64,000 nt of DNA from Bradyrhizobium sp. ARR65 (GCF_000472385.1 NZ_AWZU01000010.1:221-64220), one strand, 5' to 3'; counted from the first letter of the stretch, positions 25,981 through 34,345 are shown. The notes: generated from the sequence alone by a model not told the origin. Program-made: numbers and translations.

Positions 25981-26185
25981 TCAGACCCGCAGGTTTTTAG
26001 CGCTACTCTTGCCACGCTTGGGGTCGACTTTGACTTCGTAAGAAATCTTTGGCGTTCTGCCAAACCAGAGAGTCCAGCGTGTTCTACGCGCTAATGTGGA
26101 CAAAGATGTCGTTTCCGCCGTCATCTGGAGCGATAAATCCCTACCCCTTTTGGACATTGAACCACTTCACAGTACCTGTTGCCAT
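25981..26185 (-). pseudogene. Cold-shock protein gene, dead
   Basis: Reads MATGTVKWFNVQKG, then TAG in place of the Tyr codon, then GFIAPDDGGNDIFVHISA. After two small frameshifts come VEHAGLSGLAE and ISYEVKVDPKRGKSSAKNLR, ending at TGA 25981. This is a complete CspA-type OB-fold (about 67 aa; RNP1 KG.GFI and RNP2 DIFVH visible) inactivated by one nonsense and two frame changes. A normal start with AAGGAAG upstream remains. Old decay is implied by several independent hits. Confidence 0.85.
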
Positions 26186-26898
26186 ACGATCACTTCCTTT
26201 GCCGCCGCACCCAGTCCATACGCTGGTGGGTAAGGGTGCCAGAAACATAGCAACCGGCGTGCCGGACCGAAATTGCTGATCCTACAGGGATGGCGAGCAT
26301 CGGGTCGACGACAATGGACGCAAAGCTGACAACGCGTGCGACTGCCAACATTCTCGGGCTAGCTCAATCAGTTGGGATTACTCGAAGGCAGCACATGGCG
26401 GGTCGTAGGTTCTGGAACGGCATGATGCGAGCGCCGTGTGCTGCAGTTGAAAGTGCTCGACCCTATTGGCTCGCATATAGCCTCTTAGACTGGTCGCGCA
26501 GCAAGTTGATACCGGTGTCGTCGTATTCATCTGTGGCAGTGCCAGATCGATCACACAACGTCCGCAACTCGACGCCGAGCCTCTGGACCCGCACCGGCGA
26601 GGCACACCTTTCTATCTACTATTGAAGCATTCACTGCGCAAATTCTCGGGTGGCACACTCTTTGCTAGTTAGGTCCCAGATCCTTGCCGGGGAGAACGCG
26701 CATTAGTACCCGTTGCAAACCCTGCAATCGCCGTTGTGGGGATCGCGAGCTATCGATCAAGCACTGTGGAGCGTACTTGATGCTCAGCTTCCTCGATTCG
26801 TTTGGCATTGAGCCGCAGATGGCGCACAAAGCTCGGCTGCTTGGCCGCGCAGACGTGGTCCGCCAAGCCCGCGACATGATCGCTCGCGTCACCTGCGA
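26186..26898. other. Low-GC spacer without a firm gene
   Basis: About 710 bases between the dead csp gene and the PRTase gene, visibly lower in GC than the 26.9-29.9 kb block. Frames at 26290-26625 and 26684-26905 (plus) have no recognisable product. The latter overlaps the PRTase start by seven bases and includes a credible helical stretch (MAHKARLLGRADVVRQARDM), so it may be a small coupled gene or remnant. Confidence 0.35.
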
Positions 26899-28002
26899 AT
26901 GTTGACCGCCGCCGACAAGACCCAGTCGATCCAGTTGGCTACGGGCCGGCTCGATATCGCCGTGGACAAGGCGGCCTGGCCGCTGGACAGCCTTTGCGCG
27001 TTTGCGGCGCGCGAAAATCCGCGGCGGGGGTTCCTGGTCGTATCCCGCGTCCTAGGGCGCTATTTGCCCGCCGCGCCGCAGCTGATGCGGCAGAGCGCCC
27101 GCGATCTCGCGGCGCGGCTTCCTGACGATCTGCCGGGGCCGGTGCTCGTCGTCGGCCTGGCCGAGACCGCCGTGTGCCTTGCCCAGACGGTGCACGAGGA
27201 ATTTCGCCTCGCAACGGGCCGGGTCGACATCCACTTCCTGCATTCGACGCGACAGCAACTGGATCATCCGTTGCTGTGCCGCTTCGAAGAACCGCACAGC
27301 CATGCCTCCGCGCATCTGATCTACAGGCCGGCGCTTCCGGAGCCGCGATCACTGGTATTGGTCGACGACGAGATCTCGACAGGAACGACCCTTTGCAACC
27401 TCGCCCAGGCCCTCGCCACTGCTTGGCCGCGGATCGAAGCGATGTCGGTAGCGACGCTGACCGACTGGTCGGCCGGCAAGGCGTGGCAAGCACGCATGCC
27501 GCGTCCCACGCGCATCGCGGCGCTGCTGCGCGGACGCATGGAGTGGACGCAGGAGACGACGACGGTGCTCAACAGCGCGTTCGATACCGCTGCCGCTTCA
27601 CTCGGGCGCATGGCGACGCATCGCAATTTCGGTCGGCTGGGACTCGACCGGCCCGTCGTGCCCGAACCCGATACCGCTGTGCCCGAGATCCTCGGCCCAC
27701 TGCGGATCATCGGAACCGGCGAGTTCACCTATCCCCCCTTCCTGCTGGCGGAACGCCTCGCAGAAGAAGGGCATGATGTCGTCGTGCAGGCGACCAGCCG
27801 AAGCCCCGCACTCCCCGGTGCCGCGATGGTGACCAAGCTCCGCTTTGCCGACAATTATGGGACGGGCGTGCCCAATTACCTCTACAATGCCGACCGGGCC
27901 GATGGACGCGCGAACTGGATCGCGCATGAGACCGGCGCGGCGACAATCGACCCCGGGCTGATTGCCGCTCTCCGTGCCGAACTGATCGGCTGGACGGCAT
28001 GA
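26899..28002 (+). CDS. Phosphoribosyltransferase with C-terminal TRSP domain
   Basis: A 367-aa enzyme of the tellurite-resistance (ter)-associated biosynthetic module. The N-terminal half is an orotate-PRTase-like fold: the PRPP loop is seen as LVLVDDEISTGTTL (about 150-163) and an upstream PVLVVGLAETAVCLAQ. The C-terminal part carries the TRSP domain (IIGTGEFTYPPFLLAERLAE, then VVVQATSRSP and KLRFADNYGTGVPNYLYN). Known genomic linkage of this family is with HAD, StiP, CitE-like and ATP-grasp genes near TerD-type proteins. They are thought to build a nucleotide-derived metabolite; the reaction is unproven. Its stop overlaps the next start (27999-28002, ATGA). Confidence 0.88.
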   Translation: MLTAADKTQSIQLATGRLDIAVDKAAWPLDSLCAFAARENPRRGFLVVSRVLGRYLPAAPQLMRQSARDLAARLPDDLPGPVLVVGLAETAVCLAQTVHEEFRLATGRVDIHFLHSTRQQLDHPLLCRFEEPHSHASAHLIYRPALPEPRSLVLVDDEISTGTTLCNLAQALATAWPRIEAMSVATLTDWSAGKAWQARMPRPTRIAALLRGRMEWTQETTTVLNSAFDTAAASLGRMATHRNFGRLGLDRPVVPEPDTAVPEILGPLRIIGTGEFTYPPFLLAERLAEEGHDVVVQATSRSPALPGAAMVTKLRFADNYGTGVPNYLYNADRADGRANWIAHETGAATIDPGLIAALRAELIGWTA

Positions 28003-28748
28003 CGCGTGCCATCACCCTGGTCGATCTGGACGACACACTGTTCCAGACGCTGCGCAAATGCCCGCCCGATTTGCCGGCCGACCGGTTGACGCCGCTGGGC
28101 TTCGCGCGCGACGGATCGCCACTGAGCTATGCGACCCCGCAGCAGATGCAGTTTCTGGAATGGCTGGCCGATACGACGCATCTCGTCCCCGTCACCGCCC
28201 GCAGCCTGGACGCATTGCGGCGGGCGCGCATTCCATTCCGCGCAGCGGTGTGCGCGCATGGCGGCGTCGTGCTGGATGACAGCGGTCAGGTCGACATGGA
28301 CTGGGCTGCGACGATTGCCGACCGCGCCGCGCCCTTCGCGTCGCAGCTAGCTGGCCTGGCGGAGGCGATCAGGCGCAGGGCGCGCGACCGCGGCATCGCG
28401 GTCAACGCCCGTGTGCTGGTCGAGGACGCGCTGCCGCTCTACACCGTGGCCAAGCATGAAGATGCGGATGCCGCGGCACTTTTTGCGGTGGTCGACGCTG
28501 CCGTGCCGTCCTTGCCCAAGGGCTGGACGGACCACCGCAACGGCAACAACGTGGCGCTGACGCCACCCTATCTGGGCAAGGCCCATGCGGTGGCATATAT
28601 CCTACCCGACCTCCGCGCACGCTTCCCTGATGCGCCGGTGATCGGCATCGGAGACAGCCGCACCGATGCGCCCTTCATGGGCCTTTGCGATTTCGCCATG
28701 ATGCCCACCCGTTCGCAGCTGGCCGGCGGCATGTTCCATGCGGACTGA
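27999..28748 (+). CDS. HAD-superfamily hydrolase of the ter-linked operon
   Basis: A 249-aa HAD phosphatase. Motif I LVDLDDTLFQT (Asp10/Asp12 nucleophile and acid), motif II VPVTARS near residue 65, motif IV GIGDSRTDAPFMGLCD near residues 215-230. A C2-type cap lies between (ARVLVEDALPLYTVAKHED). Sucrose-phosphatase/Cof-like HADs of this kind are the regular second partner of PRTase-TRSP and StiP genes. It overlaps the upstream gene by four bases and the downstream stiP by eleven, so the three are one transcript. Substrate unknown; a phosphorylated nucleoside-like intermediate is plausible. Confidence 0.87.
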   Translation: MTRAITLVDLDDTLFQTLRKCPPDLPADRLTPLGFARDGSPLSYATPQQMQFLEWLADTTHLVPVTARSLDALRRARIPFRAAVCAHGGVVLDDSGQVDMDWAATIADRAAPFASQLAGLAEAIRRRARDRGIAVNARVLVEDALPLYTVAKHEDADAAALFAVVDAAVPSLPKGWTDHRNGNNVALTPPYLGKAHAVAYILPDLRARFPDAPVIGIGDSRTDAPFMGLCDFAMMPTRSQLAGGMFHAD

Positions 28749-29826
28749 GGTCCCGTTCTCGGGCAGCTACGACCCGGCCGACGTCACCTTCCTGCTCAAG
28801 CCAGTGGTAATGGCCCCGACTTCCGTCGCCGAAAAGGAAGCGGCGATCCAGTCCGGCCGCCAGCACTATTCGGAGATAATCGCGCCGGAGAGGGTGCCGG
28901 ACGACAGCTATCTATCCCTCTATCACGCCGCGCTTGCGCGGAACGGTGCCCGCCTGGCGCAGGATGTCGCCACCCTCGCTGCGCAGCTCGCCGCACGCAG
29001 GCCGGGGCGCGAGCTGGTAATCGTCTCGCTGGCGCGTGCTGGGACGCCGATCGGCGTCTTGCTCGCGCGGACCTTGCGGGCGCACGGACATCGCGCAGCC
29101 CATTATTCAATCAGCATTATCCGCGATCGGGGTGTCGACCGCGTCGCGCTCGCGCATATCGCCGGCCGGCACGATCCGCGAGACGCGGTGTTTGTCGATG
29201 GCTGGACCGGCAAGGGCGCGATTGCCGGCGAACTTCGCGCGGCCCTGGCCAATGCGCCATTAGGCTTCACACCGGACTTAGCCGTGATTGCTGACCCTGC
29301 AGGACAGGCAGACATCGCCGCGACGGCGGATGATTATCTGATCGCCTCGGGCTTGCTGAATGGCATCGTTTCGGGCCTGGTCAGTCGCTCGATCCTCAAC
29401 GCCGCGTTGGTGGGGCCGGGCGATTTCCACGCCTGTGTCACCTACCCGCAATATGCCGGTGCTGATCTCTCACGTGCCTTCGTGGACACGATCGCGCCGT
29501 TGGCCGCTGCGGCGATACCGCAACCGGTAGATGGGCACGGCGCCCGCCGAGCGGCGCTGAAACAGGAATGCGAGGCGATGATGCGGCAGTTGCTGGCGGA
29601 AAGCGGAACGCATGACCGCAACCGGATCAAGCCCGGCATAGCCGAAGCGACGCGCGCCCTGCTGCGGCGGGCGCCGGAACGGCTGCTGGTTCGCGATTTC
29701 GAGGACGCCGATGTGGGGCACTTGCTCCATCTCGCCGCCGCGCATGCCATTCCGGTCGATACGCTGGGCGGGGAATCGCAGTATCGCGCGGTCGCAATTA
29801 TCCGTAGCCTTGGCGACGATGCATGA
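28738..29826 (+). CDS. StiP-type protein (ter-associated, PELOTA/PRTase-like)
   Basis: A 362-aa member of the StiP family annotated as cysteine-protease-like but containing PRTase-related regions. Typical segments: PFSGSYDPADVTFLLKPV at the N-terminus, EKEAAIQSGRQHYSEIIAPE, a PRPP-binding-like LVIVSLARAGTPIGVLLART, YSISIIRDRGVD, and VFVDGWTGKGAIAGEL. The C-terminal end (LVRDFEDADVGHLLHLA) is PELOTA-like. It overlaps the HAD gene and its last bases overlap the start of a fourth, truncated gene. All three genes share a high GC content and a common codon style, suggesting they were acquired together. Confidence 0.88.
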   Translation: MRTEVPFSGSYDPADVTFLLKPVVMAPTSVAEKEAAIQSGRQHYSEIIAPERVPDDSYLSLYHAALARNGARLAQDVATLAAQLAARRPGRELVIVSLARAGTPIGVLLARTLRAHGHRAAHYSISIIRDRGVDRVALAHIAGRHDPRDAVFVDGWTGKGAIAGELRAALANAPLGFTPDLAVIADPAGQADIAATADDYLIASGLLNGIVSGLVSRSILNAALVGPGDFHACVTYPQYAGADLSRAFVDTIAPLAAAAIPQPVDGHGARRAALKQECEAMMRQLLAESGTHDRNRIKPGIAEATRALLRRAPERLLVRDFEDADVGHLLHLAAAHAIPVDTLGGESQYRAVAIIRSLGDDA

Positions 29827-29905
29827 GCCGGCTTTCCGCCCTCGCCCTTGGGGCCTCCTTGTATATGCCCTGCACCCGCGAGGATCTGGCCGATGCGTCG
29901 CTCGG
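29823..29905 (+). pseudogene. 5' stub of a CitE/HpcH-aldolase-like gene
   Basis: An ATG overlapping the stiP stop (ATGA at 29823-29826) begins MSRLSALALGASLYMPCTRE and continues to about codon 28, where sequence turns abruptly into a reverse-transcriptase fragment in the same frame. The ALGASLYMP.TR.DL start matches the HpcH/HpaI-aldolase/citrate-lyase-like proteins that follow stiP in ter-linked operons. So the operon originally continued and was cut here. Confidence 0.6.
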
Positions 29906-30030
29906 GGGCTCACCTCTGAGCCCGCTGTTGGCGAATCTCTACTTTCGTCGGTTCCTGCTGGCTTGGCGCAAACACGGGCACCAAGACCAACTCGACGCGC
30001 ATATCGTGAATTACGCGGGTGGGTGCGCCA
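29905..30030 (+). pseudogene. Group II intron reverse transcriptase fragment
   Basis: Encodes GGSPLSPLLANLYFRRFLLA, then WRKHGHQDQLDAHIVNYA: the PQGG..SPLLANLYF segment (RT domain 4) and the strand running into the YADD motif of group II intron-encoded proteins, where similarity ends just before YADD. Only about 40 codons remain, fused in frame to the CitE-like stub. Confidence 0.8.
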
Positions 30031-30045
30031 CGACGGCGCGAAGGA

Positions 30046-30430
30046 GGTGTGATGTAGAGCACCTTTGAGCAGCCTTGCTGCACAGAAGATGGGGGTTGGC
30101 CCCTCGAACTCGGGTTGCAGGACCAGGGTTCAAACCACCGGCTGCTGCTTCGGCCCAATGGTCGAGGTGGTGAGCGAGACCGGAAAAGGCAGAGCAAGAC
30201 TCTGGCAGGTAAGGATCGAGGAGACGAGCGCAAGCGAACCACCGAAGAACTGTCGAAAGCGTAGGAAGGACGTCAAAACCAAGGGGTAGTCGTTATCTTG
30301 GGATTAGTCTGAGCGATACCTGTTTACGGCTCAGGCGTTAGGCGTGTTATTTGCTGTCGAACGGCGGTGCAGCCGCCACGAGCGGTTGGTCAATATCCTC
30401 TTCACTGCCGCCCACGCTCACACCGGGATT
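30046..30430. other. No recognisable gene; possible intron RNA debris
   Basis: About 385 bases downstream of the reverse-transcriptase scrap. No credible reading frame. It may contain rearranged group II intron RNA domains, but I could not identify domain V or intron boundaries. Confidence 0.3.
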
Positions 30431-30709
30431 TCATCGCCTGCGCCTCGCAATCTCGTCAGAGACTGCGCTCGCAGCGCGTAAAAGCCGTTCATGCAGGGTC
30501 TCGAACATGTCGAGAATCTCGTGATTAGGTTCATTCCTGCCCTGTTCGATAGCCTCAGCGACGAGTTCGTCGAGGGCAGTTTTCTTCAACTGCTCTTCCC
30601 GGAAGAGGTGTTCATATAGTCCATCGATAGCAGGCTGCGGTTGGATGGAGCCGTCCCAGTCGCACCAGACCTCGAATGTCTGATGCCCCATAACGGCTTG
30701 CTCGACCAT
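30431..30709 (-). CDS. Hypothetical protein, 92 aa
   Basis: A 92-aa acidic, mostly helical protein: MVEQAVMGHQTFEVWCDWDG, then YEHLFREEQLKKTALDELVA, EAIEQGRNEPNHEILDMFE, and a basic end (DEIARRRR). The frame is clean and the composition protein-like, but I do not recognise the family. No linked gene on the same strand. Confidence 0.5.
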   Translation of the reverse strand: MVEQAVMGHQTFEVWCDWDGSIQPQPAIDGLYEHLFREEQLKKTALDELVAEAIEQGRNEPNHEILDMFETLHERLLRAASAVSDEIARRRR

Positions 30710-31173
30710 CTCCGCCTCCAGTTGGATCGTAGCCCACTCCTCGTCGTCCTTATCGACGAATCCGGGGCGGCTGATCGATCTCAGCCGTCACCTGGCCGCC
30801 GGTCAAGCCGTACGTTCTGGATGCTTTGCAAGGCGTACCCAGACCGTTCCCAGCTCCTATGCGCCTACGTCGTCACGCACTCGGTGAATGGACTGAAAGG
30901 TGATGCGCTCGACGTCGCGCATCTTGAGAGCACCGCAGCGGTCGAGGTCGAGGTCGGGTCATCGCCCCGGTCGTGAGCGTGGGCCGTCGCGAGCAGCGAG
31001 CAAGCGAACTCGTCCGCGCAACCAGCCAAGGACGCCTCCACGCCCGCGCAGGCGGCAGGGTCGTGGCGAACGCCTCCAGTGAACGTCGGATAGCCTTCCT
31101 TGGAGCGGCCGACCGAGCCGATGGAGCGCAATGAACGCAAGCTGGGCTGCGTCCCGGCATTTGGCAGATGCAG
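30710..31173. other. No recognisable gene
   Basis: About 460 bases between the 92-aa ORF and scpB. Frames on both strands are Arg/Ser/Thr-rich and shadow-like. The part next to scpB (31120-31170) is similar to sequence beyond scpB copy 2 near 19150, so that duplication extends past the gene. Confidence 0.4.
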
Positions 31174-31866
31174 CTAGCCAGTCACTGTCCGATCTGCAGC
31201 TTCCTCGTCATCGTCGACATCATCGTCATCTGCGGGCAACGGGTCCGGAAACTCCCCGGCCAGCATTTTGTCCTTGCTGAGCAGGCCGGCATCCTCGAGC
31301 ATCTCCATATCCGGAAGATCGCGCAGCGTCTCTAGGCCGAAGTGCGACAGGAATGCCTTGGTCGTCACGTAGGTGTAGGGCGCGCCCGGCTGCGGGCTAC
31401 GCGGCCCGGCAGCGATGAACTTAAGTCCGCGCAGACGGGCGATGGTATCGCGGCTGACCTCCTTGCCGAAGAAGGATGACAATTCGCTGCGATTGATTGG
31501 CTGGTAATAGGCGATGCAGGCGAGGATCAGCGCTTCGGTCTGCGACAGCGCCTTGTCGTCGCCAGCAGCGCCGATCGCAGCCCGGATCGCCTCGGCGAAG
31601 TCTTTGCGGGTCCGGTGCTGCCAGCCGCCGGCGACGGAGACGAGCTCGTAAGGCCGACCGCTGAGCTCGTTGCGGATATCGTCGATGATCAGATCGAGGC
31701 TGCAGTCGCGGCCGACGACGCGCGCCAGCGTCTCGCGCGTCACCGGCTCGGGCGAGGCGAAGATCACCGCCTCCACGCGGCCCATCCATTCGCGCCAGCG
31801 CAGCTCCGGCGGCAGGTCGGCCAGCTCGGTGTCGAGATCGTGTTTCGGTCGCGCGCGCCGCCCCAT
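31174..31866 (-). CDS. scpB: ScpB-like protein (plasmid-type paralogue), intact
   Basis: A 230-aa winged-helix protein of the ScpB family, whose chromosomal form joins ScpA and SMC in the condensin-like kleisin complex. It reads WREWMGRVEAVIFASPEPVT, ALSQTEALILACIAYYQPIN, FFGKEVSRDTIARLR, GAPYTYVTTKAFLSHFGLET and an acidic tail (DDDDVDDDEEAAD). It starts ATG 31866, one base after the stop of the DUF1403 gene, so the two form an operon. DUF1403-ScpB pairs are typical of rhizobial plasmids and islands; no scpA is linked, so its role may be other than condensation. Broken copies lie at 15.1 and 19.2 kb. Confidence 0.88.
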   Translation of the reverse strand: MGRRARPKHDLDTELADLPPELRWREWMGRVEAVIFASPEPVTRETLARVVGRDCSLDLIIDDIRNELSGRPYELVSVAGGWQHRTRKDFAEAIRAAIGAAGDDKALSQTEALILACIAYYQPINRSELSSFFGKEVSRDTIARLRGLKFIAAGPRSPQPGAPYTYVTTKAFLSHFGLETLRDLPDMEMLEDAGLLSKDKMLAGEFPDPLPADDDDVDDDEEAADRTVTG

Positions 31867-31867
31867 G

Positions 31868-32809
31868 TCAGAGCCCGTAGAGCCGGAAGGTCGGCCGGCC
31901 GGTGAGCTCGCGCACTACGCCGAGCGAGACCAGCCGCTCGAACAGCCGTCGCGTGCTGCGGTCGCTCGCCGTCTTGCCGGCGCCGGCGGACTGGGCATCT
32001 TCCACCATCAGGATCGCCACCATCGTGTCGGCATCCTTGCCGCGCAACTTCGGCGCGACCGCCAGCAGGCGTGTCGCCCGCCGTGCGAGATCACTGTAGA
32101 GGTCGATCGCGGCCACGGCAGCCGTCGTGTAGGCCGCACAGAGTGCGCTCATGAAGATGGTCTCGCCCTCGAGGTGCTGCGGCGCTTTGCGCAGCGCGCC
32201 GCACGACAGATGGGCCGCGATCAGCGGCACCGGTGCCGGCCAACGGAGCTGGTGCGCGAGGACGGCGTCCGCCAGCCACAGCGGCACCGCCTCCTCATTC
32301 GGGAGCAGATGCCTACTCGCTGCGATGATCTCCGCGGCGGCGAGCACCGGCATGACGTGCTCCCGCTGCGTATGTCGGCCTGCAAGTTCGACGATCTGGT
32401 CCGGCAGCGAGTTGAGCGGATGGCCGAGTGTGGCAAGGGCAAAGATCCACTCCTCCACATCGCTGGAGGCCAGTTCGCCGAGCTTGCGCCAGGCGGCAAG
32501 AATGCGACCGCCCGGACCAGGGTCATCGCCGTCGCGGCGCAAGTACCAGTGGTCGCGCAGCACCGCTTCGTCGTCCGTCCGCCCGCCCTGGCGCGCGAGT
32601 GCGGCCGCGCAACTGAGGGCGAGACGCCGACGCCAAAGACTGCCGAGCGGGTGCTCGTCGCGGGCGATCGGATGCAGCGCCGCCAGCGCCGCGCCGGCAT
32701 AAAACACCGCTTCGGCGACGATGTCGGGTGGTGCGCGACGACGCAGCCAGGCGGGCGCCGGGGCGAAGGTCGGCGGGGGTTCGGGCATGATTCGCGCGCG
32801 CGAGGGCAT
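31868..32809 (-). CDS. DUF1403 family protein
   Basis: A 313-aa, Ala/Leu-rich helical protein. Recognised from PAWLRRRAPPDIVAEAVFYA at the start, LWRRRLALSCAAALARQGGR, LRDHWYLRRDGDDPGPGGR and the C-terminal winged-helix-like end (RRLFERLVSLGVVRELTGRP, then TFRLYGL). The family has no assigned function and is almost always next to an scpB-like gene in rhizobial plasmids, as here. It is the upstream gene of the pair, with its stop one base before the scpB start. The C-terminal part may bind DNA. Confidence 0.85.
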   Translation of the reverse strand: MPSRARIMPEPPPTFAPAPAWLRRRAPPDIVAEAVFYAGAALAALHPIARDEHPLGSLWRRRLALSCAAALARQGGRTDDEAVLRDHWYLRRDGDDPGPGGRILAAWRKLGELASSDVEEWIFALATLGHPLNSLPDQIVELAGRHTQREHVMPVLAAAEIIAASRHLLPNEEAVPLWLADAVLAHQLRWPAPVPLIAAHLSCGALRKAPQHLEGETIFMSALCAAYTTAAVAAIDLYSDLARRATRLLAVAPKLRGKDADTMVAILMVEDAQSAGAGKTASDRSTRRLFERLVSLGVVRELTGRPTFRLYGL

Positions 32810-32995
32810 GGCGGAACCTAGCCATTCGCGGCGCTTATGACCACAAGATACGGCAGAAACCGCCGCGCTCGTCGGTGGATAACAACGACCGATAATGTTG
32901 CCTTATCGTTCGTTTTTGTCATTTATATAGAGAATGGCCATTTGCAGCGCCCAGAACCCGGAGAATCGCGCTCCGGAAGCCCTCGGCCAGCGCGG

Positions 32996-33043
32996 GTGTC
33001 GGATGAACGGAATTCGTGAGTGTCGGATGAACGGAATTCGTGA
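32996..33043. repeat. Perfect 24-bp tandem duplication
   Basis: Two head-to-tail copies of a 24-base unit (beginning GTGTCGGATGAACGGAATTC) at 32996-33019 and 33020-33043, upstream of the DUF1403 start. They form the left part of a larger array of AATT..TGAG motifs. Confidence 0.9.
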
Positions 33044-33138
33044 GATTCGGCGCGCCGGGCGGAAATCTCGCGCACAATTATGAGATTCCCCGCGCATAAT
33101 TGTGAGACTGGCTGAATCGGAATTTATGAGACTGCCCG
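33011..33138. repeat. Array of five AATT(n)TGAG motifs, iteron-like
   Basis: Five related, AT-centred motifs in about 125 bases: AATTCGTGAGTGTCGG (33011), AATTCGTGAGATTCGG (33035), AATTATGAGATTCCCC, AATTGTGAGACTGGCT and AATTTATGAGACTGCC, separated by GC-rich spacers including GCGCACAATTATGAG and its near mirror CGCATAATTGTGAG. No gene covers it. Candidate functions: recombinase sites, plasmid partition or replication iterons, or an operator for the divergently placed genes. Function is inferred only from the arrangement. Confidence 0.6.
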
Positions 33139-33246
33139 CGTTTCTGGCCCAGACGACCGAAAATCACGGCAATCGGGCTCCCGCCCGCCTCTCGGCATAG
33201 TTCGGGCAACGTTTCGTGGATGTCGGCACAGGGCGCCAGAGCCTGA

Positions 33247-33774
33247 CTAGAGACGTCCGGCCGCCTGCAACGCATCGGCGAAGGTCGTAAGCGGCGCAAC
33301 AAGTGTGAGCGGCTGATCGGTCAGCGGCTCGGCGCCAAAGCCGCGGTACCATTGTGCCGCCGGCTCGTTCTTGGCCTCGATGACCATCAGGACGCCGCCG
33401 ATCTCCTCCGTCACCCGCAGGCAGCGCAAAGCGGCCGCCAGCAGGAGCTGGCCACCCAGCCCCTCGCCCGCAACCGTCTTGTCGACCGCGAGCCTCGCCA
33501 GCAGGAATCCGGGCACCTTGTGGCGCGCCAAGCCCTTGGTCATGACCGCCGGCACGACGTCGTGCGCGACAGACGCCGGCGCAAGGCTGTAGAAGCCCAG
33601 GACCCTGCTTGGCGTATCGTTGGCGATCGCGCAATATGTTTTGACCGCGTTCTGCTCATGCCCCTGGCGCGCATAGCGCAGCAGGAAGGTGTTCAGCGCG
33701 TCATCACCACAGTCGAAGGCTTTCCGATCATGGCTTTTGGCGATCGGCTCCTCGTGCCACGCGGGAAAGGTCAC
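33247..33774 (-). CDS. GNAT acetyltransferase toxin (TacT/AtaT-like)
   Basis: A 175-aa GNAT toxin of the type that acetylates aminoacyl-tRNA and blocks translation. Features: EPIAKSHDRKAFDCGDDALN (the CG...LN.FL motif), YCAIANDTPSRVLGFYSLAP, then the acetyl-CoA loop region VPGFLLARLAVDK and GEGLGGQLLLAAALR (Q/R-x-x-G-x-G/A), and a late YRGFGAEPL with the catalytic-region Tyr. The ATG at 33774 overlaps the antitoxin stop by four bases. Normal family length with all motifs, so a working toxin is likely. Confidence 0.9.
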   Translation of the reverse strand: MTFPAWHEEPIAKSHDRKAFDCGDDALNTFLLRYARQGHEQNAVKTYCAIANDTPSRVLGFYSLAPASVAHDVVPAVMTKGLARHKVPGFLLARLAVDKTVAGEGLGGQLLLAAALRCLRVTEEIGGVLMVIEAKNEPAAQWYRGFGAEPLTDQPLTLVAPLTTFADALQAAGRL

Positions 33775-34049
33775 AGATCTTTGGGCAGACTGGCTGCAGC
33801 CGCGCGCAGCTTGGCATTCGCCTTGGGCGGATTGTCCAGGAGGTCGAGAACGCGCGCAAAATCGCGTTCCGACACCTTGATCACATCGGCTTCGGCAATG
33901 ACGGCGTCCGCTTCACGCAGCGCCGACTGTGTCACGAAACTGGTCAGATCGGTATGGCGTAGCGCAGCCGCGCGCATCAGTCGGGCTTTCACCTCCGGCT
34001 TGATCCGCAGATTCATGCGGTTGGTGTCATCGACGGCAACGCGCGCCAT
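33771..34049 (-). CDS. DUF1778 ribbon-helix-helix antitoxin (TacA-like)
   Basis: A 92-aa antitoxin: the N-terminal RHH motif (RMNLRIKPEVKARLMRAAAL) binds DNA, and the C-terminal helix (ISERDFARVLDLLDNPPKAN-like) wraps and neutralises the GNAT toxin. It is upstream of and overlapping the toxin gene. Two copies of CACAATATGTACA upstream of its start are likely operators. Confidence 0.9.
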   Translation of the reverse strand: MARVAVDDTNRMNLRIKPEVKARLMRAAALRHTDLTSFVTQSALREADAVIAEADVIKVSERDFARVLDLLDNPPKANAKLRAAAASLPKDL

Positions 34050-34074
34050 GGCTCAAATCCGCTCCTTGTGCAGC

Positions 34075-34132
34075 CACAATATGTACACGATACAACAGAG
34101 CAGGTCAATGCCGTACACACACAATATGTACA
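34075..34132. promoter_or_regulatory. Paired CACAATATGTACA repeats: candidate TA operator
   Basis: Two perfect 13-base copies (34075-34087 and 34120-34132), 45 bases apart and each containing a TGTACA palindrome, 26 bases upstream of the DUF1778 antitoxin start. RHH antitoxins of this family bind short palindromic pairs and repress their own promoter. The role here is inferred. Confidence 0.5.
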
Positions 34133-34345
34133 GAGAGGACGCATGACTATGATCGGCGTCGAAAACGAGGATCTTCCCGGTCTCACCATTTCCGCTCCGA
34201 TCGGCATGCCGTTTGACGCGTCAGAACGCAAATCTGGCGATCCATCAGAGCACGCGCGCCCCGTGGAAGGCCCCCTCCCCTCTCCGGACGCTCGCCTTGG
34301 CGGTCCGACCACGCCTGGGTGCTCAGGTTCAGGCCTCGGTCACCG

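Noticed and set aside
31670..32821. 383-codon plus-strand frame
   Set aside because: Antisense to DUF1403 and the scpB start; both real genes are on the minus strand.
32996..33138. Possible CRISPR array
   Set aside because: Repeats are short, unequal and without uniform spacers, and there are no cas genes. Better described as iteron-like motifs. No CRISPR array was seen anywhere in the window.
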